This document shows, piece by piece, positions 43,601 to 54,285 of a stretch of DNA of 64,000 nt. Source of the stretch: Arcuatula senhousia (lineage: Eukaryota > Mollusca > Bivalvia > Mytilida > Mytilidae); contig OZ020313.1 of the NCBI GenBank assembly GCA_963971305.1, positions 55,314,203 through 55,378,202 of the forward strand, in the 5' to 3' direction. Made by a program: the position numbers and the translations under genes. Within the stretch, counting starts at the first letter, position 1. The number at the start of each line of letters is the position of its first letter. The notes under the pieces are model-generated. The model worked only from the letters and a program-made list of their open reading frames with translations. It made no database searches and was not told where the DNA came from.

Positions 43601-44569
43601 AACCTTCATTCCTGTTTATTTCAGCACAAGTTAAAGCTTGTCGAGCGCTTGCTATAGTTGCGACCATTGCAGTGTTTGCTGCTGCCGTATGTGGGGTTCT
43701 GTCAATTATCCTGAAAGGACAACTGGCTAAAATTCTTCGGATTTCTGCGATATCTGCAGCAGGAACAACTAGTATGTATTACATGTAGATATGGATATTC
43801 ATTCACTTATGTTTGTAATTAAAAAGTTAAGATAATAAAGAATATTTAGTTGACTTGATGTAGTTAGACTGTACAGTATTGTTTATTCCCTGGATAGTCC
43901 GGACACATGTCCCTATTGCAATTATAAGTTATTGTTACTTTCAGCATTCTGTAAGACTGTGGTAATGATTGATGCGTTCTTCTTTATTAGAACTCAAGAC
44001 AATTGCAAGGAATAAACAATTGCACATTTTTATTTCCACCCTTGTTAAGCAAAACATATACTATGATCACTGTTGCTAATAGATTAAGATGTTGAAATTA
44101 CATCTATTATGATTATTTAATCTTTTTGGCAAATATTTTTTTTTAAATAAACAGCATTATTGATAACTGTTAGGACAACATTTTCTTTAACTATTTTTTA
44201 ATTACCACTTTTTGCATTAAGTACGTTGTACATGTACAATGATAGTTTTTCTTGACTATTAAACAATTCTTTTCAACCTTAACAGTACTGTAATAGCCTT
44301 AAAGTTTCTTTTCATTTGCAGCATTTTTGGCAACCGTTGCGATGATAGTTGTAAGAACTGAATTTAAGTCCGGGATGGAGATAGAACTTTGTTTTATTCT
44401 CTGTGTTGTGGCTGATATAATGGCGGCAATTTCAACCGGATGTTATGTAGCCGCCATGATTATTGTAATGAAAGTGGTCAAAACATGCCCAGAAGAAAAG
44501 TCCAACCAACCAGATGTTACTAAAACACCCAGTACTGATGACGACAAAAAGAAGGAACAGAAAATCTAA
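40377..44569 (+). CDS. Four-transmembrane protein, paralogue B (3 exons)
   Basis: Exons 40377-40689, 43625-43771 and 44322-44569, all introns phase 1 GT-AG. The 235-residue product aligns end to end with paralogue A; shared blocks include SLLIAAQ, FTETGS, AEIGLYDT, GYF-EG, RALAI, AAVCG-LS, KILRISAIS, FLAT and FKSGMEI. By eye roughly half or more of the exon 1 residues are identical. The tail is longer and charged (ending DDDKKKEQKI). It lies 1.3 kb downstream of paralogue A on the same strand, so a tandem duplication is the simplest origin. Intron 1 has grown to 2.9 kb through nested elements. Function is unknown; a membrane or junctional role is only suggested by topology. Confidence 0.85.
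41287..43556. mobile_element. Old hairpin/GAC repeat in intron 1, split by a later element
   Basis: The left end has the hairpin agcttacctgag...cacgtgagctt and ccgtcgtcgtcgtc; core pieces (agctcattaagctctacaaa, cgaagttgtcagatgac) lie on both sides of 41661-43403. The right end is near gtgagctattcaggctcctg. Same family as 21740-26740, mostly inverted. Confidence 0.65.
41661..43403. mobile_element. 1.74-kb TIR element with TTA duplication and ACGTTT arrays
   Basis: Ends agccccagtcacac...cacg and the inverse cgtgacagtgtgactggggct, flanked by TTA on both sides (41658-41660, 43404-43406). Inside each end lies a dense array of degenerate acgttttactacg motifs: about 41675-41965 and about 42960-43380, the latter first inverted and then direct. 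TTA duplication is typical of PIF/Harbinger. No transposase, so it is non-autonomous. It sits in intron 1 of paralogue B and inside the older hairpin repeat. Confidence 0.75.
43625..43771 (+). CDS. Paralogue B exon 2
   Basis: Acceptor cctgtttatttcag, donor ACTA before gtatgt; 147 nt. Encodes TM2 with CRALAIVATIAVFAAAVCG. Confidence 0.85.
44322..44569 (+). CDS. Paralogue B exon 3
   Basis: Acceptor tcttttcatttgcag, stop TAA at 44567-44569. Encodes TM3, TM4 and a Lys/Asp-rich tail. AATAAA follows at 45067-45072. Confidence 0.85.
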
Positions 44570-45152
44570 ATCTTTTGTATTTATCATCAAAGTGGTTAAA
44601 TATTCACAAATTCCTACAATGCATACGCAAAGAGACAAACCGCTTTTTTCAAATGGAAGAAATTCAGACATTTTTTTTACCGAATGGTCGTTACACAAAC
44701 AGTTATATGATATCCTTTTGCCTTACTTTTTGTAATTTTATTTTGAAATGAAAACCAAAAGGATATCATAATGCTTCTATTGCATTTACTTGTGTATTCT
44801 ATCTATGTTAGCAAAATCATTTATTTCTTTAAGTAAATTTGCATTTTTTTGTTTCTTTGAAACCAATGCTTAATCAATCTCTCTTCTTTAAATTATTTGA
44901 ACAACAAAACTTTTCTGAAATGATTTATGTCGCTCTTAATAGTAAAGATCTACACCTGGAAGCTTGTATCTATTTCATATTTTCGTAAACTTTTCAAAGG
45001 CACTGGCAGACTAAATATATTTACTGAGTTGTACGGTTATATCAACGAAGAGATAGGTATAGCGCAAATAAAAAGAACATACGTCAAACCTTGAAAACAA
45101 TCTCGTAATGTGTGAAAAGGGATAGAAAATGGAAGAAAACAAATAAAAATAT

Positions 45153-45158
45153 TTTATT
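45153..45158 (-). terminator. Polyadenylation signal, secreted-protein gene
   Basis: AATAAA on the minus strand about 40 bases past the stop codon at 45197-45199. The convergent gene's AATAAA on the plus strand is at 45067-45072, so the two 3' ends may overlap. Confidence 0.55.
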
Positions 45159-45196
45159 TCGTCTGCTTATCAAATCAAAGAAGGATTTCTTGTTTT

Positions 45197-45339
45197 TTAA
45201 CAATTTCTACAGAAACGTCCGTCATCTATTGGTTCATCGAAGGGTGGACACGGGTTATCTCTCTTGGACTTTCTAGGACACGTGTCAGGAATGGTGCATC
45301 TGATTGGCTTCGGAGGTGGTAACTTCCAGTTCGGGTATC
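45197..45339 (-). CDS. Secreted protein exon 4
   Basis: Acceptor aaatacttgacag. Encodes a proline- and cysteine-rich C-terminus (PPPKPIRCTIPDTCPRK, ending RFCRNC) and TAA. Confidence 0.8.
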
Positions 45340-48300
45340 CTGTCAAGTATTTTAAAGAGAAATATGAACAACCATTTTTTGTACATGTATAAAACTAGCA
45401 GAAAAGAACGTGAACTAACCTCTCCTAAGGTTTTATTATTCCACTCAGCAGCATTTTATTTTCTTTATCTTATAAATCCACAAATATATTTTAAAGAACT
45501 TTAGATAAATACACTACGTTTTGGGAAAACTGCTTCATATTTATAAATCAAGTTCGAATTTGATGCCCTTGGAAGGGTTTTTAAATATATATATATATAG
45601 CTCTATGAAAAACTTGAAACTTGAAAAACTTCAACTTTCCAGTCGTCAGCTTGTCCTTCTTGTTTACTTTTAATCTACTCCGAGGTAATGGAGTTAAAGA
45701 TATCCCAACTAAATCGTTATTTCAAAGCATGTGGGATGTATCATACTTTCCTTTTTGCACCAAACATTAAACCTGAATAAACATGAAATCGCTTTGTATT
45801 TAGCAGGGTTTTTGTAGTTTATTCATGTTGTCTAGTGTTGCGTGTTTTTGATATTTTTCAAAAATCAACTGTTTTGTTTACAACTTTCAGAGTGGTTTTG
45901 TCTTAGTGTTTTCGGGCTATCGTCATTCGAATGCCTCATTACCATGGTACTTCCTCGCTTCTTTTGAAAGAAGTGCGTTATAGAAATGCACTTACCTTTA
46001 GCTGTAAAAGTAAAATAGAAATAATGATATTTTATTATAGATATGTAAGTTTTGAATCAAATATCAGTCATATACATGGTAAAGGAAAAAGATCTTGCAT
46101 AAAAATTTCCTGGAATAACACCACAGACAAAAAAAAACAAATTTGTTTATAGTTTATAAATCTGATTAAATCAGAGCTCTGGGTAAGTATTAGAATGCTG
46201 ACAAAATCAACTAATATAGACCATTAAAACCAAAGCCAAAGTTGTAGCCGGGATAATCAACAAATTTTTAAAATTGTTTATGTTCAGTATAAAAGTAGAG
46301 TAGAAATTGGTTATTGAAAAAAAAAGAACTATTTAGCGAACGTGCATTGATATGTGAATTTATATGCGATGAGGCAACACGACCATCAGAGCTCTAGCAT
46401 TTGATTGGTCATCGTACCTACAGCCGTGGCTTATATCACATTTAACTATTATAAAATGATTTGAGTGATTATACATGTTGCATAAACAAAAATAACACGA
46501 TTTTTTTTGTTTGTATCTGTATTGATATGAAATTCACTCAAAAAAAGGAGAATTTCCATGATTGATGCCTCCAGGCAGTAAATGGCTTGTTGCACGATTC
46601 CTCAAGACACACAAAAACATTAGAATAAAAAATAAATCAAAAGAATTGAACGAAAACTCCTCAAAATTAAAAACGTTCGTACAAGAAAAAAATCAGCACC
46701 GATAATGTCGACCGGGTTCATTACAGGGAAAGAAATCTGGTATTTTATTTTAACAATGATAAAAATAAATATCGGTATGTTTGTAAATTCGTGTCAAACA
46801 AGTCTGGCAGTTACACAGGAAATATAGCTGCGGACGCATTCCGAATATTATTCAAGCAATCCGTAAATCACCCTTTTTCCATCCGTAAAACGGCTATTAA
46901 TTAGGGTTACGTCTATTTTTTTTTTAGTCGAATATTTTCGTATGTCTTTCCTTCCGCCCGTTTTTCATTTTTAGCTGAAATCATCCGTTACACGTCCGTA
47001 TTTCATCCGTTTTTCCCGAAATCATTTGAATTATATTTTGGCCCTCTGAAATACTTATGACTTCAATCATCTGGAAACAATAAAATAGGGTGTTTTACTC
47101 TGTATAGATGATTTCCATACGTAAACCATTCGTTTAACGGATAAAAAACGTTCATGTGTTCGATTTTTTCATACTATATTTATCCGTATATTTGCGGATT
47201 ACATCGATATTTATCCGTATATTTGCGGATAGGCTTTCGTAGATAGGCATTTGCAAAGTGATACTTTGAGACTTCTGGTCTACTAGCAGCTGTTATCGAC
47301 CCAGTGGTGATAATCCTATAGATCCGGTCCATGTATTTACCCAAGAATACCCAAGAATATCCCTATAGATCTGACTATACATATACTAACTGTGTCCAGC
47401 CTTGTACAGACTTCCGGAGCACCCGAGTTTACTCTCGTTACGACTTGAGTTCGCGTTGTTTATTTCTGTTTGGTTGATTATGTTTTTTTTTGTTTCTTCG
47501 TGAAGTTCGTTCGCGTTTACTGTTTTTGTCGTTGCCCATTCGGATTATTGGCACTCGAATGCCCCGTTGGTGCCTCTTTGCTTCTTTCATAGCGTTATAC
47601 AACTTTATTGCTGACTTACATGAGCCCCACAGGGGTCCTTCCATGTTGTTTATGTTGCACAATTTACAGAACGTATCTGGCTGTAGCTTACGTACACCTA
47701 GAACAGAACATCATAAAAAAATCATAAATAGCGGGGAAATTATATTATTTGCATCATTTTAATGAAGGGCTCTAGCTGTAGATGCATTGAGAAGCCAAGT
47801 GAACAGAACAATAAAAACCGTAGGTAGCGGGGATTGCAGCGAATTTATCTTTTAGAACGATGCTTAAAATGGAATAATTTGATAAATGTTCTTTTTATTG
47901 TAGACGAATTGAGAAGCCAAATGGTATTATTTCTAGATTTTAGATGGCACTGTGCACACGCACCTTTTGAGTGCATAAAGTCTAAGAACACGGCGTGTTT
48001 GTGTGCGTTAGTACAAAACGCCTTTTTCGACGCACCTGGATCATGAAGGACGGTCAGTTATTATTGTGGATCTAAGATTACAGTCAAAATTAGAAAAAAC
48101 TGTAATAACCGGCAAGGGTCATGATTTAGCAAAAATGGTGTAATAAACCATTTGATTGATCTAAATGGTTAAATATAAATGTTAATTCCATAGCCAGTTT
48201 AGTTTCGGCGTACATTTTGTTATGCCAAATTATTACATATACACTTACCTTTACTGTAATAGACGTACCATAGAGATTTGGATACAATCACGGCTTTAAA

Positions 48301-50372
48301 GCAATATATCTCGTTAAATTCCCTGAAAAATAAGGTATTAATAAAAGTAACAAAGTCTTGGAGTCATTCAATATAGCTGGTTAAATTCCCTGAAATATAA
48401 GGTATACATAAAAGTAACAAAGTCTTGGATATTTGGTTAATTCCCTGAAATATAAGGTATAAATTAAAGTAACAAAGTCTTGGAGTAATTGAATATAGCT
48501 GGTTAAATTCCCTGAAATATAAGGTATACATAAAAGTAACAAAGTCTTGGAATAATTGAATATAGCTGGTTAAATTCTCTGAAATATAAGGTATAAATAA
48601 AAGTAACAAAGTCTTGGAGTCAATCACAGCTTTAAAGTGATCATATTCATATGAGATATTAATGAAGGTAGTCCTGTATGCTTGTGATCTATATGTGAAC
48701 TATTATAATATACGCTAAATTTCAGCAAATGTTAAATCTATACATTAGGCAAAACGTTTGCATTGTTATCTGTATGTTAATAAAAGATAATGAGATGTGG
48801 AATAAGTTTACGCGACACAACCTATAATATTAACAACAATTTAAAAACAAATCCGCAACGGGAAAGCAACCAGCAGTCTTCAAGTTTTTTTACATTTAGA
48901 CTGAAAAGACATTGAATAATTACCAGTATTTGAAAGCAGAGAAGGAACACATACGGCTCAAATTGTTCCTAACGAGTTCTTGTGAGTTTACCATTCGTAT
49001 GCGTTCACAAAGACTCGCAATGAACTCTTGGTAGCTTTTAAACAACACTTGCCAATTAGTTTTTTTTAGTTAAAAAACAACAAAGTTATAATTTAACTCG
49101 TAAAGACATCGCAAATCACTTGTAAAGGCCTCGTGCTGGTCGTAAATGACTCGCGTTTATTCATGTTTCCCAGGAAGAACCTGCAAAAGATTTCAGAGAA
49201 ATTTAACATCATTTTATCCTCACTACCGTATAACTATCACAATCTAAAAGCAAGAACCCCTCCTTGCCATATACTCTGGGGCTAGAAGTTGCTTTTAGAT
49301 AACTTATTCAGTCTAAAAGAAGGAACCCCTCTCTGCAATACACTATGAAGGTGAGTTGACGATGGATAAGATATGGAACACGATACAACCTACAAAAACA
49401 AGCGGCAATGTAGAAAACCCACAATGGAAGACAACCAGCAGCCTTTAAATTTAACTTACCTAGTCAAGAAGAAGGAACCCCTCTTTGCAATACACTCTGA
49501 CGGTGAATAGTTTCCTTTGAATGGTTCCGAGCTGTTTACGTAGCTGCCAACTACTGGGTTTTTACCAACATACCAGACTGCCTCTGTACCGAAGTACCAT
49601 GGAACGTTCCTAAACCTACAGGGCCAGGTACAGCCTAGGGGCCTGGGAGGTCCTGGAAAATATAATGGGATGTCAGTTGCTGAATTATTTTTAGTCTAAA
49701 TCATGAATGCACACAGTGAAATGAATTTGTTCAAGAAGTAAATTTCATTTATATACTGTAAATCGGTAAATGTTCGCGGTAGGACGACTGAATTTTAGCT
49801 AGCGCAGTTTTATATTTTCGCTGTAATGTTATTGTACATAGACTTCAACGGAAGACAAATATATTCGTTTCGCGAAATTTCGCGCTAGCAATGTTTATGC
49901 GAAAACCGCAAAAATATAACTGGCGCAAACATTTTCCGTTTTACAGTATATCAAAAATAGCAAATCATTATAAGAGTACTTTAGAAAAAAGTAAACCTAC
50001 ATTGTAAATCCCTCTGCATTTATATGTGTCGTTTTGATCTCAAAGCTTTAATATAAATAACGTAAGACAGGGTTGATACTAACAACATTTTTCCTATATT
50101 TGCCTAAAGATGTATCAAACAATTGCCGGAAACTCTTTTTCATAATTATAGTTTATACATAATATTCATTCAAATTCTAAAATTCTTTGTTAAACTTGCA
50201 AACTTCAGATTTGAGATGCAATAAAAAATGAGTTTTTCCAATTAAAATTGATATAGAAATCCCAAATAGACTGTTCAGAAAAATATATGACTATAATCTC
50301 CGTACCCCACATAGCAACACATCCAACGACAAAACAGCTGAAGAAAATAACTATAGTGCTCTTAGAGTCCAT
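45197..50372 (-). CDS. Small secreted cysteine-rich protein (4 exons)
   Basis: Exons, in order: 50372-50306, 49652-49460, 48322-48249 and 45339-45197. All splice sites are GT-AG and phases run 1, 2, 1, so the four join into one open frame of 158 residues. Residues 1 to about 20 (KSTIVIFFSCFVVGCVA) form a signal peptide. The mature part has about nine cysteines (GCTWPC, SECI, YCF, RCT, DTCP, NPCPP, FCRNC at the end), many Trp/Tyr and Pro, and two N-glycosylation sequons (NSS, NYS). It is probably extracellular; shell, mucus or defence roles are possible, but no family is recognised. A TATA box lies 64-69 bases before the ATG. Introns carry duplicated pieces of the splice junctions, described separately. 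Confidence 0.8.
45340..47399. other. Intron 3 of the secreted-protein gene, distal part
   Basis: Contains a diverged TIR repeat at 46245-46436 (relative of 3083-3283) and, at about 46840-47245, many atccgta/tacggat motifs including two near-identical tttatccgtatatttgcgga blocks, perhaps another degraded DNA element. Confidence 0.5.
47400..47600 (+). mobile_element. Reverse-transcriptase element 3' fragment
   Basis: Plus-strand copy: cttccggagcacccgagttt, ttacgacttgagttcgcgtt, then the terminus ccccgttggtgcctctttgc. It lies in intron 3 of the secreted-protein gene. Confidence 0.75.
48249..48322 (-). CDS. Secreted protein exon 3
   Basis: Acceptor ccttatttttcag, donor AAAG before gtaagt; 74 nt, the size that converts phase 2 to phase 1. 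Encodes EFNEIYCFKAVIVSKSLWYV and a few more residues. Confidence 0.75.
48323..48645 (-). repeat. Tandem array of exon 3 splice acceptors (67-bp unit)
   Basis: The exon 3 acceptor and the first ~20 exon bases recur upstream in the transcript: acceptor AG positions start at plus-strand 48321 (the real one), 48388, 48443, 48510 and 48577. Units are 67 bp (one 55). Each has an ata-rich tract, cttatatttcag and ggaatttaacc; the last has cagag. The far end near 48620-48640 again resembles inner exon 3 sequence (ctttaaagctgtgattg). Confidence 0.8.
48795..48890 (-). repeat. Dispersed repeat in intron 2
   Basis: gtttacgcgacacaacctat and aaatccgcaacgggaaagc match 32955-33070 in inverse orientation; another relative is at 49365-49440. 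Confidence 0.55.
49236..49350 (-). repeat. Two decayed copies of the exon 2 3' end and donor
   Basis: On the minus strand, gtgtattgcaaagaggggtt from the end of exon 2 recurs near 49342 (gtgtattgcagagaggggtt) and 49281 (gtatatggcaaggaggggtt). In both copies the donor gtaagt has changed (aataagtt, gatagtta). Confidence 0.65.
49460..49652 (-). CDS. Secreted protein exon 2
   Basis: Acceptor tatattttccag, donor CTAG before gtaagt. Encodes the first cysteines and a Trp/Tyr-rich stretch (PWYFGTEAVWYVGKNP). Confidence 0.8.
49756..49946. mobile_element. 191-bp MITE in intron 1
   Basis: Inverted ends ctgtaaatcggtaaatgtt and its diverged inverse (aacattttccgttttacag), flanked by TATA on both sides, which suits a TA target. 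The interior is rich in cgcg/gcgaaa. It lies in intron 1 of the secreted-protein gene. Confidence 0.7.
50306..50372 (-). CDS. Secreted protein exon 1 (signal peptide)
   Basis: ATG at 50372-50370 in taagatgga, donor TGGG before gtacgg. Encodes MDSKSTIVIFFSCFVVGCVA plus two residues. Confidence 0.8.
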
Positions 50373-50435
50373 CTTAGTTCCTTCAGTTAGCTTTCCACCG
50401 GGAGCCTTTCTCAGACACCAATGGCTTAAATACCA

Positions 50436-50441
50436 TTTATA
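50436..50441 (-). promoter_or_regulatory. TATA box of the secreted-protein gene
   Basis: TATAAA within cctcatataaatgg on the minus strand. A start site about 30 bases downstream (near 50410) would leave a ~38-nt leader before the ATG at 50372. Confidence 0.6.
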
Positions 50442-51025
50442 TGAGGATGATAACATGACATTATTCATCAAAATGTGTTATTATAGACTTTTAAAAAACT
50501 ATACATCTTGGTAAGTAACCCAATTTTATCTTTGGTACGAAAAAATGGATCATAAGATAAAAAAGGAAATCTCATTAATCATGATTTGCATTCGGCATTT
50601 GTAATCAGTTAAAATGATAAATTAACTTTTTAAAAATCATTCTTCGCTATTTTAATCGTTCTAAAATGACCAAGCTACTTCAAAGGCGTTTTATAACATG
50701 CACTCAAAAATTCTTGCATATTCTTAATAACTAGTGCATGTCAATATTTATGGAAATTTTAACCTGGTGCCAGGTGAAAGTGAACAGATGAAATGCACAT
50801 TATATGAATAAAGTGTAAAAACGTCTAAATAAGTTGTTACCTAACTAGGTATTATCTTAGGAAAAAAAACTGCACAATTGCAGTGCCCGGAAAGGAGGAC
50901 AGAACTACAAATAGGTGTATTCCTTTATGTAACTCGAATCAGGTATCTTAATTGTACATGACCATTGCTAACGAAGGAGCTTAATTTCTAAATGACCGCT
51001 TGTTATGTGAACTGTGTCGCGTATC

Positions 51026-51283
51026 TGACACTATCTTGACACAATTTGCGAGGATGGTCTCAAGAAGCGATGCTAGTCCTTCGGAAAAGACGAGAAAAGG
51101 TTGTCCCGTGTATGGGGAGAGCAATACCCCACATGCCCCATGCACATTAAAACCCCCTTTGTAGAGTTCGATAAGAGTATAGGCTCAATGTGGGCCGTTT
51201 ACAAAGGCCGCACACACAAACTGCAAACTGGAGAGGGATTTTTAGAAGCATTAAGCTTGTTCCCAATCCAGGATAAATAAATA
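51026..51283 (-). repeat. Dispersed ~250-bp repeat, copy 2
   Basis: Inverse of 13505-13750; shared landmarks are gaggatggtctcaag, gatgctagtccttcgga, gtagagttcgataagagta and cccaatccaggataaata. Confidence 0.85.
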
Positions 51284-52080
51284 TGTTTTTAAAAACTAAA
51301 TCTCATTAATTCCAACATAAGTTGTTTGACTTAGCAAGAAACGAGCCCCCCCCCCCCCAAAAAAAAAAAAAAAACAAACACAAAAAAAAAACACACGCAC
51401 AAAAAAACAATAAAAATCAGTGATCAATTGTATTTAGGGACCGACCATTTAACTTGAAGGGGGCTTGGTTAAATTTTCTTTTTCAAAGTTTATCCAACTG
51501 TTATTGTCCGGAACATTTTACATATTTTTTTCATATAATTCCTCTTCATGTGAATGAGGACTTTAATTGAGTAAACTTCTGTCAAAGGTGATCAGAATTA
51601 TATATCAAAAAATAAGAATTTGAAAATGATTTTTATGAAAAAAATATTTTGGCAGTAGAAAGTAAGAAAAAAATATACTGAAGAAAGATTTCTGATTTAT
51701 AGAATAATGGTAATAACATAAACAAATATACTGTCGCTACACGATCAAACAGTTTTTCTGTCAAAATAAAAAAAAAAACAAAAAAACAACAACAACAAAC
51801 CAAGGCCATCCTTCAAGTTAAATGGTCCGTCCTTTATCGAAAGGATTTATTCCAATCATATGCTATAGTCCATTTTAGGTCTAAAAATCGACGAAAATTC
51901 TTTTAAATTTTTTTGTCTCTCAAATAAAATTTATTTTTTAAACACAAATAAACTTTTTATTAGTATACGAACTCTGATAACAAAAATCAAGATGTTATCT
52001 TCTAAAACAAAAAAGTTTTCCATATGGTATAATGCTAATTATTATACCTTACTGAATTAGTAATTGATTTAATTGGATGA
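51284..52080. other. Gene-free stretch with homopolymers
   Basis: A C-run then A-runs at 51344-51405, and aaaaaacaac repeats near 51768-51800. No gene supported. tcaagttaaatggtc near 51813 is the inverse of gaccatttaacttga at 51444, marking the ends of a possible ~390-bp fold-back element. Confidence 0.45.
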
Positions 52081-52254
52081 AATAAGGTCACGTGACGTGA
52101 AATAATCCAGGTATTTTTCTTCATATTCGTACAAAAGTTGAATAACCTTTTCAAATACCCATGTCCATTGAATAACCCTATTATTCACCGGTGAATAACC
52201 ATATTATTTACCGGTGAATAACCCTTGATATTCCAGTCCACTGTTTGTTCGGTA

Positions 52255-52412
52255 TAATAAAACAGTTACAGCCCTTGAAATCAGTGAATATCAAAATTGT
52301 CAACCTCGCTGGGGTTATTTCCCTTGGGCTAAAGCCCTCAGGAAAATAACCCCACCTCTGGTTGACAATTTTAGATATTCACCTCTTCCAAGGGCCGTAA
52401 TTGTATAATATT
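52255..52412. repeat. ~150-nt imperfect hairpin (fold-back)
   Basis: Arms of about 70 bp: gtgaatatcaaaattgtcaa...ggggttattt on the left, and its near-inverse (aaaataacccca...gatattcac) on the right. An inner gggctaaagccc forms the tip, and cagcccttg / caagggccg extend the base of the stem. Just left, ccggtgaataac is repeated directly at about 52189 and 52212. Confidence 0.75.
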
Positions 52413-53088
52413 TCACAAATTTTAATAATACCAAAAATTGTGTGTTTATCTGACGGAACAGCCAGGTGTTGGGCTCACCTGAACATAATGGAAAGGACAA
52501 ACAATAGGAGATTAGATGACCAAGTAGCTCCATAAAGGATTTTTAAAGTTATACGGAGCAAATGCTGTTCCTGGTCACAAGGTTGTACTCCCATAGATTT
52601 CTATGAATTTTTGGTCTATTTTTATTATTAAGGTCTATGGAAAACATTTTTATTAATCATGCAAAAATTTTGAATTTTTTTGCCTGAGTTCGTATGCCGT
52701 TAAAAAGTCATGACATACTAAAATAGTTAAAATATTTTGCAAGAGGTAAATTTAAAAGCCATTTTTCGTTGATTTATAACACTCAAACGTACTATACACG
52801 AACATTGTTTTACTTCACTCTCTTTAAAAGTCATGAGAGAAGTTAGTACAAATGTACCAATGGGGCAATCAAATGTCGGAAAAAAGCAAAACAAATCAGT
52901 ATACATTTAAACATCACAGCAGTCTTCAACATGACCATGAGTCACTGCTCGCTGTCTTACTTTTAAGTACATTGGAACAAGACTAAAAATACAATACATA
53001 TAAAGATTCGAACAAATCCCTTAATTATCAACGAAAAAAAGACCCATTTCTGGACATAGAACAAAAAACAGATAGTTGACAGGGACAA

Positions 53089-53153
53089 TCAAAAGCTTTG
53101 ACAAGGATTCCCGGCATAGGTCCTATGCCGGGAATCCTTGTCAAAGCTTTTGA
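53089..53153. repeat. Perfect 65-bp palindrome
   Basis: 32-bp arms 53089-53120 and 53122-53153 are exact reverse complements around a single t. The arm begins tcaaaagctttgacaagg and ends ggcatagg. Flanks do not continue the symmetry. Confidence 0.95.
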
Positions 53154-53159
53154 CACACG

Positions 53160-54079
53160 GCAATTTCAATACAGCTAATTCGCAGAAAAAATTAAAAAGA
53201 GAGATAATACTCCCCAAGGAGAGATCAGCAATGCCCATATATTAATTTTAAACTATTGTGAACCTTGAATACAGAAAATCTAACACAATGAGGACTTTTA
53301 AATATGTCATGGACCTCATAGACGCACCTTTTTAGTGCAGCTAAATCCCATTACAATAGAAAGGATAGTGATTTTTTTCAGGAGAGAAATGACACCAACA
53401 TGTTTTTTTACACTTTAGTGGAACAAACCCTCTATCTAAATTTAAGCTTGATTTATAGGTAGCCATATTTGGTCATATTCCAAAACAAAAGTAATTTTTA
53501 TAGAATGGCTAAATGTTTTTTCTTCTGATAATTTTATACGATATATCTGTTTACTCGTCCACTTAATTTCACCATATTGTTTGGTTTCCTTTGGCAAAGC
53601 GTTTCAATTTCAATTTTAATGCTGAAACATTATTAAATGTGGCGATTATATTTTTTCTTTTTCTTTGAAATTGCAGAAGGGTCTTATAAAATAACATAGA
53701 TGTTTATAAATGACTCATTAGTTTTTATGATAATTCGTCATGAATTCTTTCAGTTCTTGTAATTTATGAACTCATAAATTGCAGATAAATTTCAATAAAT
53801 TAACCCTCATGAGGATAGGTTTTGTTGGCGGCAAATATGGAGGGGCGACCTTTGAACCAGTTTCACACTTAAATCCTGTAAAAGAAACCATTGTGTGTAG
53901 CATGGGCATTGTGTATTTTTTAAATTCATTATTTTGTTTTTTAATACAAGTAGAACAGAAAAGCATGATAAAAGTACTATATTTTATTCATTTAGCTCTG
54001 ACACTGTCGTACGAGAACATTTTTGCCTAGATACTAGTATTCTATATTGCGCGAAAAAGCCAATAACAACAAAATGTAA
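53160..54079. other. Gene-free stretch
   Basis: AT-rich; no supported gene or clear repeat. Confidence 0.45.
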
Positions 54080-54285
54080 TCGTCCCGTGAGGGGCCCGGG
54101 TGGCGAATAGGCCCGCAGCGGACCTAGCTTGTCGTTAGATGCGACTAAGGGTCTTAGGATTCCTACGTTGGGTCAGTGCTCAGCCTACAGAGCGACCAAG
54201 TGTGTACCCTAGGTGTCGACATAGGGTGGCCCTCGCCCGCAGGGTTGTCGGGTCTATAATACGGAAATCCTGACCGCTGTTGTCC
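54080..54285 (+). repeat. GC-rich SINE-like repeat, copy 2
   Basis: Starts gtcccgtgaggggcccgggt; same orientation and length as the core of 34846-35125, with scattered substitutions. Confidence 0.75.

Noticed and set aside
47620..47697. Splice-bounded 78-nt open segment on the minus strand inside intron 3
   Set aside because: It has good acceptor and donor signals, but entering in the gene's phase gives a stop, and exons 3 and 4 already join in phase without it.
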